A stretch of 43,067 nucleotides of DNA from an uncultured Eubacteriales bacterium (GTDB taxonomy: Bacteria; Bacillota; Clostridia; Christensenellales; Aristaeellaceae), in NCBI GenBank assembly GCA_902801165.1, contig CADCHI010000032.1, forward strand, positions 1 to 43,067, in the 5' to 3' direction. Of the stretch, positions 1 to 7,965 are shown in pieces (position 1 is the stretch's first letter; the number at the start of each line of letters is the position of its first letter). Under the pieces are notes generated by a model. That model ran no database searches. It saw nothing but the letters and a program-made list of their open reading frames with translations, and had not been told where the DNA came from. The position numbers and the translations under genes are program-made.

Positions 1-453
1 CAGCTCGTCCCAGCAGACGCCCTCCATGGGCCCGCCGCCGTGGTTCCACAGGATCAGGGCGTAGTCCTCGGCGGGGAACCGCTCCACGCCGAAGTTCAGG
101 AGCGTCGTCAGCGTCTCGGGCACGCCCATGCTGGCGGCCTCCTCGCGCCACACGGCGCGGACACCGCGCTTGCCGATCTCATTGATGGTCAGGTTCGCCG
201 GGTCGAAGCCGAGGACCCAGCCCTCGGTGCCGCCGGTCATGACCAGCAGCGAGATCTGCTCGCTGTCAAAGCCGGAGGCGAGCATCTCCTCCAGGTCGGC
301 GGAGGCGGAGCCGTAGCCGCTCTCCAGGTTGCTGCCGCACATGTACACCATCACGGTCAGCTTCCGGGGCGATTCCGCCCGGGCGCACAGGGGCAGGGCC
401 AGGCACAGCGCCGCCAGCAGCAGCGCCGCGAGGATCAATCTCAGCTTTTTCAT
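1..453 (-). CDS. Clostripain-like C11 cysteine peptidase, N-terminal part (cut by window edge)
   Basis: Reading leftwards from ATG at 453, 151 codons are open to the window edge, so the C-terminus lies outside. A signal peptide covers about residues 1-26 (KKLRLILAALLLAALCLALP, then ARA). The mature start KLTVMVYMCGSNLESG is typical of the clostripain/C11 family, and LILWNHGGG near residue 140 holds the family's catalytic His. The catalytic Cys would be downstream and cannot be checked. A GGAGGA ribosome site precedes the ATG, and a TATAAT box lies at 492-497 on the same strand. C11 enzymes are secreted endopeptidases, often Arg-specific; specificity here is unknown. It is separated from the exporter genes by a hairpin at 548-571. 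Confidence 0.85.
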   Translation of the reverse strand, partial: MKKLRLILAALLLAALCLALPLCARAESPRKLTVMVYMCGSNLESGYGSASADLEEMLASGFDSEQISLLVMTGGTEGWVLGFDPANLTINEIGKRGVRAVWREEAASMGVPETLTTLLNFGVERFPAEDYALILWNHGGGPMEGVCWDEL

Positions 454-491
454 GGGCGATTCCTCCGTGTATGCAAATCTTTCCAATATCC

Positions 492-497
492 ATTATA
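492..497 (-). promoter_or_regulatory. -10 box (TATAAT) of the C11 peptidase gene
   Basis: TATAAT reads on the minus strand about 40 bases before the ATG, inside the recurring context GCTATAAT. No good -35 hexamer is visible 17 bases further up. Confidence 0.5.
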
Positions 498-547
498 GCC
501 CGCGGCGGGGCATTTGCCGCAGGACGGTTTTCCCAAGCACAACGCGC

Positions 548-571
548 GCCGCGGGCACGAATGCCCGCGGC
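548..571. terminator. GC-rich hairpin after the exporter ATPase gene
   Basis: GCCGCGGGCA, loop CGAA, TGCCCGCGGC: a perfect 10-bp stem located just after the stop of the ATPase gene (minus strand). No U tract follows on either strand, so termination may be weak or factor-aided. Confidence 0.45.
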
Positions 572-582
572 ACGGCGGCGGA

Positions 583-1842
583 TTATAGCATTTCAAGGGG
601 CTGCAGGCGCTCGTTGCCCCACAGGCGTTCCGACCAGATGAAGCCGGCGTTGACGGCGGGGTCGTCGGTGATGACGAAGCGGCTGACATCCACGATGGTG
701 TCGTAGTAGTTGGTGCGTCCCCGGGGGGTGCCGGAGATCAGGGACATCTTGATGATGTATTCGCCGGGGGCGATGCCGTCCAGCGGGAAGCGGACGCGGC
801 GGGTGAAGGTCTCCTCGGCCTGCACCTCGAAGGGCTCCGTCTGGGTCATGGCGATGGGGGTGGCGATGCTGTTCTGCAGGATCAGGCGGATGCGCAGGCG
901 GGGCTCGGCGATGTGGGCCACGCTGGTCAACCGGAACTGCATGGCGGAGTCCATCTCGTACTCCAGGGACTGGGTGTCCTCGAAGTCGATGGCGAGCATG
1001 CGCATGGTGTCGCCCCGGTCCTTGGTGCGGGGCACCTCGTCCAGGTTGCGGGACACGCTGCGGGCGCTGCTGCCGCCGTAGAGCTCCATGGCGCGCTCCA
1101 CGGTGCCGTCGTAGGTCAGGCGGCCGCTGTCCAGGTACAGGCCCCGGTTGCACAGCTGGGAGACCGTGCGCATGTTGTGGCTGACGTAGAGCACTGCGCG
1201 GCCGCTGCGGGCGATCTCCGACATCTTGGTCAGGCACTTCTGCTGGAAGGCGAGGTCGCCCACGGCCAGCACCTCGTCGCAGATCATCACGTCCGGGTCC
1301 AGGTGGGAGGCCACGGCGAAGGCGAGCTTCACGTACATGCCGCTGGAGTAGCGCTTCACCGGCGTGTCGATGAACTGCTCGATCTCGGAGAACTCCACGA
1401 TCTCCTTCAGCTTGCGGGTGGTCTCCGCCCGGTTCATGCCCAGTATGGCGGCGTTGAGGTAGATGTTGTCCCGGCCGCTGAGCTCCGGGTGGAAGCCGGT
1501 GCCGATCTCCAGCAGGCTGGCCACGCGGCCCCGGATGCGGATCTCGCCCTCGGTGGGCGCGGTGATGCGGCTGATCAGCTTCAGCATGGTGGACTTGCCC
1601 GCGCCGTTGCGGCCCAGCAGGGCCACGGCGTCGCCCCGGTCCACGTTGAAGGACACGTCCTTCAGCGCCCAGAACTTCTGGTTGTGGGTCAGGTGCTCCT
1701 TGCCGATCTTGACGTTGGGGTCCTCCTTGCCGCGCTTGCGGGCGATCCAGCTGGTCAGGTCGCCGTGCAGCGTGCCGCCGCCGATCATGCCCAGCCGGTA
1801 CTGCTTGGAGATGCCGTCTATTTCGAGAACGCGTTCAGACAT
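583..1842 (-). CDS. Polysaccharide ABC exporter, ATP-binding subunit (Wzt/TagH-like) with C-terminal glycan-recognition domain
   Basis: This 419-residue cytoplasmic ATPase powers export of a lipid-linked polysaccharide (O-antigen or teichoic-acid type) through the ABC-2 permease at 2146-3018. The N-terminal nucleotide-binding domain has Walker A GRNGAGKST (about 77-85), signature YSSGM (about 165-169) and Walker B DVMICDE (about 184-190). LLEIGTGFHPELSGRDN is characteristic of the Wzt/TagH group. Residues from about 250 to the end form a beta-rich extension ending in WSERLWG, matching the Wzt C-terminal domain, which in characterised systems reads the glycan terminus. The start at 1842 has AAAGGA upstream. 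The permease gene lies upstream on the same strand, but 303 bases of repeats separate the two. No glycan synthesis genes are in the window, so the substrate is unknown. Confidence 0.92.
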   Translation of the reverse strand: MSERVLEIDGISKQYRLGMIGGGTLHGDLTSWIARKRGKEDPNVKIGKEHLTHNQKFWALKDVSFNVDRGDAVALLGRNGAGKSTMLKLISRITAPTEGEIRIRGRVASLLEIGTGFHPELSGRDNIYLNAAILGMNRAETTRKLKEIVEFSEIEQFIDTPVKRYSSGMYVKLAFAVASHLDPDVMICDEVLAVGDLAFQQKCLTKMSEIARSGRAVLYVSHNMRTVSQLCNRGLYLDSGRLTYDGTVERAMELYGGSSARSVSRNLDEVPRTKDRGDTMRMLAIDFEDTQSLEYEMDSAMQFRLTSVAHIAEPRLRIRLILQNSIATPIAMTQTEPFEVQAEETFTRRVRFPLDGIAPGEYIIKMSLISGTPRGRTNYYDTIVDVSRFVITDDPAVNAGFIWSERLWGNERLQPLEML

Positions 1843-1883
1843 GGTGGAATCCTTTCGCGAAGTAGTGATTTCAGGGCGGATTG

Positions 1884-2144
1884 AATTGAGAATTAGGAAT
1901 TAGGAATGAGGAATTAGGAATTAGAAATGGCGGCGCCAGTCCACCGGGTATGTTTGGCGTGGATTTGAAACCCGGGGAAAGGGGCTTATGGAATTCCTGA
2001 TATCAAAGAAAGCAGCAAAGATTTCTTCCGCAACTCCTAGAGTCTGTTTCTAAAATGCCAGAAGCGCATTTTCGGCGTATTTGACTGCATTTCTGCGTTG
2101 ATTTCCCTTGATTTACCGCCAGTAAACCCGCGGTTCCTAATTCC
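1884..2144. repeat. Family C element, copy 1 (AT-rich GAATTAG arms), interrupted by family A
   Basis: The left arm 1884-1927 repeats AATTAGGAATTAGG; the right arm 2134-2144 is the inverse, TTCCTAATTCC. The core segment 2005-2039 matches 16136-16170 in copy 3 at 27 of 35 positions, and the match ends exactly where family A begins. Confidence 0.65.
2038..2133. mobile_element. Family A MITE-like element, copy 1 (right end missing)
   Basis: It begins TAGAGTCTGTTTCTAAAATG as in the copies at 7672 and 10602 and stays near-identical to about 2133, where homology stops; the right inverted repeat is absent. Internal stem TTTAC-CGCCA-GTAAA (2112-2126) differs from the other copies by two compensated base pairs. 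Confidence 0.75.
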
Positions 2145-2145
2145 A

Positions 2146-3018
2146 TCAGACCGTATCCATAAACGTCTTTTCCGTATGGGAGAACAGGATCACGCCGATC
2201 ATGAACACCGCGGCGGTCACGCCCACGGACAGCAGGTTGTAGCCGTAGGAGTAGCGGGGCACGCCCAGGTAGGCGGCACGGAACAGCTCGATGATGGGGG
2301 TGATGGGGTTGAGCATGTACAGCCCCAGCAGGTGGGGGTACTTGTCGGCGATCATCGAGGCGGAGTAGGTCACGGGCGTGGCGTACATCCACAGGTGCAC
2401 GCCGAAGGTGACCAGCATGGCCAGGTCGCGGTACTTGGTGGTCAGCGCGGAGATGATGATGCCGAAGCCCAGGCCCAGCAGCCCCAGCTGGACCAGCATC
2501 AGCGGCGTCAGCAGAATCAGCTGCCAGTTGGGCACCACGCCGCTGTCGGGCTTGGCGGCGTAGATGACCACGAACACGATGAACAGCACGAACTGCACCG
2601 CGAAGTTGATCATCTCCGTCAGCACCGTGGCGAAGGGCATCACCAGCCGCGGGAAGTAGACCTTGCCGAACAGCTTGCTGTTCTTCACGAAGGTGTCGGA
2701 GGTGACCGTCAGGCACTGGGCAAAGAAGTGCCACATGATGTTGCCTGCCATGTAGAACAGGAACTTCGGCACGCCGTCGGTGGGCAGGCCGGCCAGGTTG
2801 CCGAACACCACCGTGAACACCAGCGTGGTCAGAAAGGGCTGGATCACCACCCAGGCGGGGCCGAGGATGGTCTGCTTGTAGAGGATGGTGAAGTTGCGCT
2901 TGACCATCAGCAAAATCAGGTCGCGGTAGCGCACCAGGCCCTTGAAGTCGATGTCAAACCAGCCCTTTCGCGGGCGAATGACCGAGCTCCAGCCTTCGTT
3001 TTTCGAGGTTTTATCCAT
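2146..3018 (-). CDS. Polysaccharide ABC exporter, ABC-2 type permease subunit (Wzm/TagG-like)
   Basis: About 290 residues, a usual length for ABC-2 permeases of O-antigen or teichoic acid exporters. The chosen start at 3018 gives MDKTSKNEGWSSVIRPRKGW and has AAGGAGA seven bases upstream; an in-frame ATG further upstream would add an unlikely leader that runs through the promoter. The cytoplasmic N-terminus contains LVRYRDLILLMVKRNF, followed by TILGPAWVVIQPFLTTLVFT, the family hallmark at the first membrane segment. Several further hydrophobic segments follow to the end. It forms the membrane channel with the ATPase at 583-1842. A promoter (TTGAAA, 17 bases, TACAAT) lies at 3100-3128. Confidence 0.92.
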   Translation of the reverse strand: MDKTSKNEGWSSVIRPRKGWFDIDFKGLVRYRDLILLMVKRNFTILYKQTILGPAWVVIQPFLTTLVFTVVFGNLAGLPTDGVPKFLFYMAGNIMWHFFAQCLTVTSDTFVKNSKLFGKVYFPRLVMPFATVLTEMINFAVQFVLFIVFVVIYAAKPDSGVVPNWQLILLTPLMLVQLGLLGLGFGIIISALTTKYRDLAMLVTFGVHLWMYATPVTYSASMIADKYPHLLGLYMLNPITPIIELFRAAYLGVPRYSYGYNLLSVGVTAAVFMIGVILFSHTEKTFMDTV

Positions 3019-3099
3019 GAACGTCTCCTTGAGGGGGATATTTGGCGCGGACCCGGAGGGGCGGCGCGCCGAAAGGCATGCACACATAAAGCCATTATT

Positions 3100-3128
3100 A
3101 TTGTAGCACGGGATTGTTGCGCTTTCAA
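3100..3128 (-). promoter_or_regulatory. Promoter of the exporter operon
   Basis: On the minus strand TTGAAA (3123-3128) and TACAAT (3100-3105) are separated by 17 bases, a good sigma-70/SigA type promoter about 85 bases before the permease start. Confidence 0.65.
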
Positions 3129-3265
3129 GCAGTTTCGGCAGGAGGCGGCGGGTTTTGCCCGGATGGATGGGATGGATGATGTTTAACATAAAATCAATAT
3201 TCAAAAATGGGATAATGTGTTAATATACGATTATTGTAATATTTAGAAAAAGAGGCGAAATTGAG

Positions 3266-6253
3266 ATGAAAAGATTTGCAATCAAGAAACTGCTGGCGCT
3301 GCTGCTGGCGCTGAGCCTGCTGCTGGGCAGCGTCGCCGCGCTGGCGGAGGACGCGGCCATCCAGGCCACCGAGGACGCCGACGGCAATTACAGCGTGGAT
3401 GTCGGTGCGGTGGACGGCCAGAGCGGGGCGGGCATTTCCTTTGAAGAGAGCAGCCTGACAGTGGATGGTCAGCCGGTCGATCCCCAGCCCGGGGACGCCA
3501 CCAAGTCCATCACGATCGAGGCCAGGGACGTCAAGGAAGAGTCGGACGGAAGGTACGTTCAGGGCGTGGCTGAGAACGCGTATTGGTTCAAGGGCGACAT
3601 TACCGTCAATATTGCGGGCAATGTCGATGTTACGAGCCATCAGACGCTCAGCGACGATGAGAATGACGCGAGCGCATCTGCGCGCGGCATCGAGGTGGAC
3701 ACCGACGGGGGCAAGGTGGACGTCACGGCCGGAGATGTGACGGTTTCCGCCTCGGTCACGGGCAGCGCTTCAAAAACTGAGGATGTTTATGCCAGCGCCG
3801 AAGGCGTCCATGTCACGGGAGATGCCTGCGGCCCGACGACCATTGAGGTTGGAAATGTGACCGTTTCCGCGGAAATCGAGGGCGATTCCGGAGAGGCGTC
3901 GGCCACCGGCATCCAGGGCTATGCGGAAAAGGACAGAAATGCCGAGGGTACGACTGACATCGTCGTCAATGGCGATGTGAAGGCCACTGCCGATGCCAAG
4001 GAGGGCGACGCGTATGCCATAAAGGCCGGCGGCGGAAATGAAGGTGTCGTCGATGTCACCGTGAACGGCAACGTCGTGGCGGAAGGCACCACCTCTGCCG
4101 CGGGCATTGGCGGCTGGGCGGGGGGCAGCACCGCGAATGTCACGGTGAATGGCTCTGTCACCTCCAATTCGGAAAAAGGCAATGCCGGCGGCATTGCGAT
4201 GGATGTGTACGCCAGCACCAGCTGGACGTATGACGAAGAGACGGAGGAATACATCCGGGGAGATCTGGTCAGCGGCGAAAGCAACGTGACCGTAAACGGA
4301 GACGTGGTGGCGGAAAGCGGCAACCGGGCCGGCGGCATTACGAGCGTTTGGTCGGGCGGCAACGCGAACGTGACGGTGAACGGTTCCATCACGGCTACCT
4401 CCAAGGACAATGAAGCCATAGGCATCGACGCGGTTTCGAGCACTTACACCGACTGGATCTACAACGAAGAGACGGATGAGGATGTCGAAGGAGAACACAG
4501 GAACAGCGATGTCAACATCACCGTAAACGGCGATGTGACGGCCGAGGGCAAGGAGATCGCGTCCGGCATCGCCCTCATTGTGGACGAGAATAACACCGCA
4601 AACGTTGCCGTCGTCGGCGATGTGAGCGCGAAGGGCGACGAGGGCTTCGGCCTCCAGCTGACCACGGGGAAGGACGCCCAGGCCAATGTGCTGGTGGACG
4701 GCACGCTGTCTGGCAGCACCGTGGCGATCGCGGCGCAGAACAGCAGCGTCACCGACTACGCGGAGATTGAGGACGAAAAGTACGAGTATGATCCGCTGGC
4801 GGCCAACATCTACGTCTGGAAGGCCGAGGAGAACGCGGACGGCGCCATCGCCGGGGTCTATGACGTGGTGGACGTCGAAAAGACGGTGGAAATCACGATC
4901 ATCAACGACGAGGGCCAGGAGGAGCAGACCACCGAGCCCGAGTGGACCACTGAAAAGACCCTGAACGAGGAGGCCACCGCCAAGCTGGAGGCGGCCATCT
5001 GGTACATCGTCAAGGTGGCCGACAACTGGAAGAGCGCGCTGACTGCCACCGGCACCGGCACCTACCAGGCGGGCGACACTGTCTATGACCTGGCCCACGA
5101 GGGCGAGGACGTGAAGCTCAGCGTCAGCATCAACGAGGACGAAGAGGGCCTGGACGGCGTCTACTACTACGATGGTTCCGACAAGCAGACCACCGCGGAA
5201 TACAAGCAGGACGGCGAGAACTTCATCGTGAAGATGCTGCGCGGCGGCGGCATGCTGCTGGGCCTGAACACCCACAGGCACGAGAAGGCCACCCGCGAGG
5301 AGAACAAGGTGGCGGCCACCTGCACCGCGGCGGGCAGCTATGACCTGGTGACCTACTGCACCGTGTGCGGCAAGGTGTTCAGCACCGAGAAGAAGACCAT
5401 CGCGGCCACCGGCCACACCGCGGGCGAAAAGGTGAAGGAGAACGAGGTCGCCCCGACCTGCACCGCCGTGGGCGGCTACGATGAGGTCGTGTACTGCACG
5501 GTGTGCAAGGCGGAGCTGAGCCGCACCCACGTGACCCTGGAGATGCTGGCGCACACGCCCGGCGAGGCCGTGAAGGAGAATCGCGTGAGCGCGCAGCCCG
5601 GCAAGGCCGGCCACTATGACAAGGTCGTGTATTGCACCGCGTGCGGCGGCGAGCTGAGCCGTGAAACCGTGTCCATCGCCGCGCTGCCCGTGGAGGAAGC
5701 GGAGCCCGCGGCTATGGAGCTGGTCTACGAGCCGGCGGACGAGAACACCGAGATCAACGGCGTGAAGGCGGCGGATCATCAGCCCATGGCGGAGGTCATG
5801 CAGATCGTGGGCGACGCGCTGGACGGCGAGAACGTGACCGTGGAAATCGTGGATTCTGAGAAGCTGATGGACGCGGAGGAAAAGGCGCGCTTTGACAAGC
5901 TGACCGTGAAGGACCGCCTGCTGGTGGTGCTGAGCGCGCTGGGCTTCGGCGACGCGCTGGGCGAGATCTCCGGCGAGATGAGCGACGAGGCGAAGGCGCT
6001 GACGGACGACATCGCCGCCCGCGTGGACAGCCTGAGCGAAGAGGAGAAGCAGGCGCTTCTGGATTCGATCTCCGGCCGCTTCGAGCCGAGGACGATCGCC
6101 ATCGACGGCGTGGAGTACGAGAGCGTGGGCGTCGAAGTGGTGATCGACCGCGACGGCGAAAAGACCTACGAGCGCTACATCTTCTACAAGGACGGCGACG
6201 CCTGGAAGCTGTACGGCATCGAGGTCGGCGAATACAAGGCAGTCGAAGCGTAA
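3266..6253 (+). CDS. Large secreted repeat protein (VTVNGDV-type repeats, Cys-x2-Cys modules)
   Basis: This 995-residue protein has a clear signal peptide (KRFAIKKLLALLLALSLLLG, cleavage near ALAED). Residues about 90-480 repeat a unit of the form (N)VTVNGDV(x)A...A.GI every 35-50 residues, with Gly, Asn and Val at regular positions, suggesting a beta-helix or solenoid. Near 670-810 are three tandem 45-residue modules: CTAAGSYDLVTYCTVCGKVF, CTAVGGYDEVVYCTVCKAEL and, lacking the first Cys, QPGKAGHYDKVVYCTACGGE. Such modules recur in Clostridia surface proteins; their role is unsettled. The C-terminal about 150 residues are acidic with no LPxTG or other anchor that I can see. The ribosome site (AGAGG) is modest. 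A terminator follows at 6274. Function unknown; surface adhesion or structure is a guess from architecture. Confidence 0.8.
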   Translation: MKRFAIKKLLALLLALSLLLGSVAALAEDAAIQATEDADGNYSVDVGAVDGQSGAGISFEESSLTVDGQPVDPQPGDATKSITIEARDVKEESDGRYVQGVAENAYWFKGDITVNIAGNVDVTSHQTLSDDENDASASARGIEVDTDGGKVDVTAGDVTVSASVTGSASKTEDVYASAEGVHVTGDACGPTTIEVGNVTVSAEIEGDSGEASATGIQGYAEKDRNAEGTTDIVVNGDVKATADAKEGDAYAIKAGGGNEGVVDVTVNGNVVAEGTTSAAGIGGWAGGSTANVTVNGSVTSNSEKGNAGGIAMDVYASTSWTYDEETEEYIRGDLVSGESNVTVNGDVVAESGNRAGGITSVWSGGNANVTVNGSITATSKDNEAIGIDAVSSTYTDWIYNEETDEDVEGEHRNSDVNITVNGDVTAEGKEIASGIALIVDENNTANVAVVGDVSAKGDEGFGLQLTTGKDAQANVLVDGTLSGSTVAIAAQNSSVTDYAEIEDEKYEYDPLAANIYVWKAEENADGAIAGVYDVVDVEKTVEITIINDEGQEEQTTEPEWTTEKTLNEEATAKLEAAIWYIVKVADNWKSALTATGTGTYQAGDTVYDLAHEGEDVKLSVSINEDEEGLDGVYYYDGSDKQTTAEYKQDGENFIVKMLRGGGMLLGLNTHRHEKATREENKVAATCTAAGSYDLVTYCTVCGKVFSTEKKTIAATGHTAGEKVKENEVAPTCTAVGGYDEVVYCTVCKAELSRTHVTLEMLAHTPGEAVKENRVSAQPGKAGHYDKVVYCTACGGELSRETVSIAALPVEEAEPAAMELVYEPADENTEINGVKAADHQPMAEVMQIVGDALDGENVTVEIVDSEKLMDAEEKARFDKLTVKDRLLVVLSALGFGDALGEISGEMSDEAKALTDDIAARVDSLSEEEKQALLDSISGRFEPRTIAIDGVEYESVGVEVVIDRDGEKTYERYIFYKDGDAWKLYGIEVGEYKAVEA

Positions 6254-6273
6254 GCAATGGAATGGACGGGAAG

Positions 6274-6296
6274 CCGGGGCGCAAGCCCCGGTTTTT
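6274..6296 (+). terminator. Rho-independent terminator
   Basis: CCGGGGC, loop GCAA, GCCCCGG followed by TTTTT, 20 bases after the stop of the secreted repeat protein. Confidence 0.85.
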
Positions 6297-6568
6297 CATT
6301 GAAACCGAATGCGCTTTAAAACCTTGTGCCTCCAAAATCTTCTCCCATGGAGAAGGTGGGTCCGCAGGGCTGGCGGACGAGGTCGCGTCGCTCCGGCGCG
6401 CGAGGCCGCGCGGTTTGCCCGTGAAAGCCGTTGCGCCGCGCCGGCTTTTATGCTATAATTATCCTGTGAAAATTTGCGAACGCGCACGGAACGGCTTTTC
6501 GATGGAAAACGGAGCCCGGCGCGCGGATCGACGTGCGGCCCGATGCCGCAGGAAAGGACGGTAGAACT
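6297..6568. other. Intergenic region before ybaB: degenerate repeat and promoter
   Basis: Contains the palindrome CTTCTCCCATGGAGAAG (about 6338-6354) followed by GTCCGCAGGGCTGGCGGAC, resembling a decayed REP-like repeat; the ybaB promoter lies at 6431-6459. No gene seen. Confidence 0.5.
6431..6459 (+). promoter_or_regulatory. Promoter of ybaB-recR
   Basis: TTGCGC (6431-6436), 17 bases, TATAAT (6454-6459) with an extended -10 (TGCTATAAT). Confidence 0.7.
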
Positions 6569-6913
6569 ATGGCAAGAGGCGGATTTCCCGGCATGATGGG
6601 CGGCGGCAACATGCAGCAGCTGGCCCGGCAGGCGCAGAAGCTGCAGCAGCAGATGACCAAGATGCAGGAGGAACTGGAGGCGCGGGAGTACGAGGCCAGC
6701 GCCGGCGGCGGCATGGTGACCGTGAAGGTGTCCGGCAAGAAGGAGCTGCTCTCCATCGAGATCAAGCCCGAGGCCGTGGACCCGGACGACGTGGAGATGC
6801 TGCAGGACATGGTGCTCGCCGCCGTGAACGAGGCGCTGCGCACCGCCAACGACACCACCGAGCGGGAGATGAACAAGCTGACCGGCGGCCTGAACATGCC
6901 GGGCCTGTTCTGA
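6569..6913 (+). CDS. ybaB: YbaB/EbfC family nucleoid-associated protein
   Basis: A 114-residue protein of normal family length. The start at 6569 ([20 protein letters not shown]) has GGAAAGGA upstream; an earlier in-frame ATG lacks a ribosome site. The Gly/Met-rich N-terminus, then [20 protein letters not shown] (helix), [20 protein letters not shown] and the Pro-Glu-Ala-Val-Asp-Pro-Asp-Asp segment are diagnostic. Members are small dimeric DNA-binding proteins. It lies 86 bases before recR, the conserved ybaB-recR order; dnaX, often the first gene of the group, is not present. Confidence 0.96.
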   Translation: MARGGFPGMMGGGNMQQLARQAQKLQQQMTKMQEELEAREYEASAGGGMVTVKVSGKKELLSIEIKPEAVDPDDVEMLQDMVLAAVNEALRTANDTTEREMNKLTGGLNMPGLF

Positions 6914-6999
6914 TCGCCCAAGCGGGCGACATCATTCGGGTCGGAGCCGGGAGACGCGCGCTGCCGGCTCCGACCCGCAAAGCAAACTGACGAACGGAA

Positions 7000-7605
7000 G
7001 TGAATCCTTTGGCCGAAATCGAGGCGATCGCCAAGCTGGTGAACCAGCTCTCCAAGCTGCCGGGCGTGGGCCGCAAGACGGCACAGCGCCTGGCCTATCA
7101 CATCATCTCGCTGCCGGAGGAGCAGGTGCGCGAGCTGGCCGTGGCCATATTCAACGGAAAGAAGCAGATTCACTTCTGTCCGATCTGCGGCAACTATACC
7201 GATACCGATCCCTGCGCCATCTGCGCGGACGACAGCCGCCGCAAGGACATCGTGTGCGTGGTGCGCGACCCCCGGGACGTGAACGCCATGGAGCGCATGC
7301 GGGAGTACAACGGCATGTACCACGTGCTGCACGGGGTCATCTCACCGATGGACGGCGTGGGCCCGGACGACATCCGCATCCGGGAGCTGATGACCCGCCT
7401 GGCCTCCGGGGAGATCAAGGAGGTCGTGCTGGCCACCAACCCGGACGTGGAGGGCGAGGCCACCGCGGCCTACATCTCCCGGCTGATCAAGCCCATGGGC
7501 GTGAAGGTGACCCGCATCGCCCACGGCGTGCCCGTCGGCGGCGAATTGGAGTACACCGACGAGGTGACCCTGCTGCGGGCGTATCAGGGGAGGACGGAGC
7601 TGTAA
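7000..7605 (+). CDS. recR: Recombination mediator RecR
   Basis: About 200 residues, as usual. The N-terminal helix-hairpin-helix has [19 protein letters not shown], then a four-Cys zinc finger [16 protein letters not shown], then a Toprim domain ([17 protein letters not shown] ... [18 protein letters not shown]) and the conserved C-terminal [15 protein letters not shown]-type stretch (here [19 protein letters not shown]). With RecF/RecO partners it loads RecA at gaps. Start choice: the GTG at 7000 overlaps the only good ribosome site (GGAAG, 6996-7000), so the in-frame TTG at 7009, eight bases after that site, is more likely; both fit family length. Confidence 0.97.
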   Translation: MNPLAEIEAIAKLVNQLSKLPGVGRKTAQRLAYHIISLPEEQVRELAVAIFNGKKQIHFCPICGNYTDTDPCAICADDSRRKDIVCVVRDPRDVNAMERMREYNGMYHVLHGVISPMDGVGPDDIRIRELMTRLASGEIKEVVLATNPDVEGEATAAYISRLIKPMGVKVTRIAHGVPVGGELEYTDEVTLLRAYQGRTEL

Positions 7606-7644
7606 GCTCGCGCTTTACGCAGGCGGTTGAACGTGAGGCAAATC

Positions 7645-7909
7645 AGGAATTAGAAATTAGGAATTAGGAATTAGAGTCTGTTTCTAAAATGCCTGAAGCG
7701 CATTTTCGGCGTATTAGACTGCATTTCTGCGTTGATTTCCCTTGACTTAGCGCCACTAAGCCTGCGGACTTGCATTTAGAAACACACTCTAAGGCTGGCG
7801 GGCGCTTATACCGCAGGGGCGGCCAATGGCTGCCCACCTGCATTATTTTCGCTTTATGATGACACCGGCTTACTTAAATTCTCAATTCCCCATTCTCAAT
7901 TCTCAATTC
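7645..7909. repeat. Family C element, copy 2, carrying a family A insertion
   Basis: Left arm GGAATTAGAAATTAGGAATT (and on to 7673), right arm ATTCTCAATTCCCCATTCTC (and on to 7909) in inverse orientation. Family A starts at the last TA of the left arm. Confidence 0.6.
7672..7791. mobile_element. Family A MITE-like element, copy 2 (complete, 120 bp)
   Basis: The left end TAGAGTCTGTTTCTAAAATG and the inverse of the right end TAGAGTGTGTTTCTAAATGC form near-perfect terminal inverted repeats bounded by TA. Internal stems: AAAATGC/GCATTTT and CTTAG-CGCCA-CTAAG (7746-7760). It has no coding capacity. Confidence 0.8.
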
Positions 7910-7965
7910 GGCCCCTGAACCTGTCGAAATAAATCTCAATCAAACATCCCAAGGAGGTTTCCCAT

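Larger units (their letters stand above)
1843..2145. other. Repeat-filled gap between the two exporter genes
   Basis: The 303-base gap holds a GAATTAG-type array (1884-1927), a conserved 35-base core (2005-2039), a truncated family A element (2038-2133) and the opposite array arm TTCCTAATTCC (2134-2144). I see no gene. Such permease/ATPase pairs are normally nearly contiguous, so the gap looks inserted. Confidence 0.8.
7606..7965. other. Repeat-filled gap between recR and galE
   Basis: The 360 bases hold a family C array arm (7645-7673), a complete family A element (7672-7791), a GC-rich hairpin-like stretch (about 7817-7840) and the inverse C arm (7876-7909). The galE ribosome site AAGGAGG sits at the end. 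No gene and no clear promoter. Confidence 0.75.

Noticed and set aside
913-1884. Long open frames on the strand opposite the exporter ATPase and similar frames opposite most genes
   Set aside because: They run antisense to clear family members, are rich in His/Ala/Val or Arg/Pro as expected of GC-rich shadow frames, and lack ribosome sites.
6338-6385. Structured ncRNA before ybaB
   Set aside because: There are palindromes, but no recognisable RNA family, promoter or terminator of its own; more like a worn REP-type repeat.
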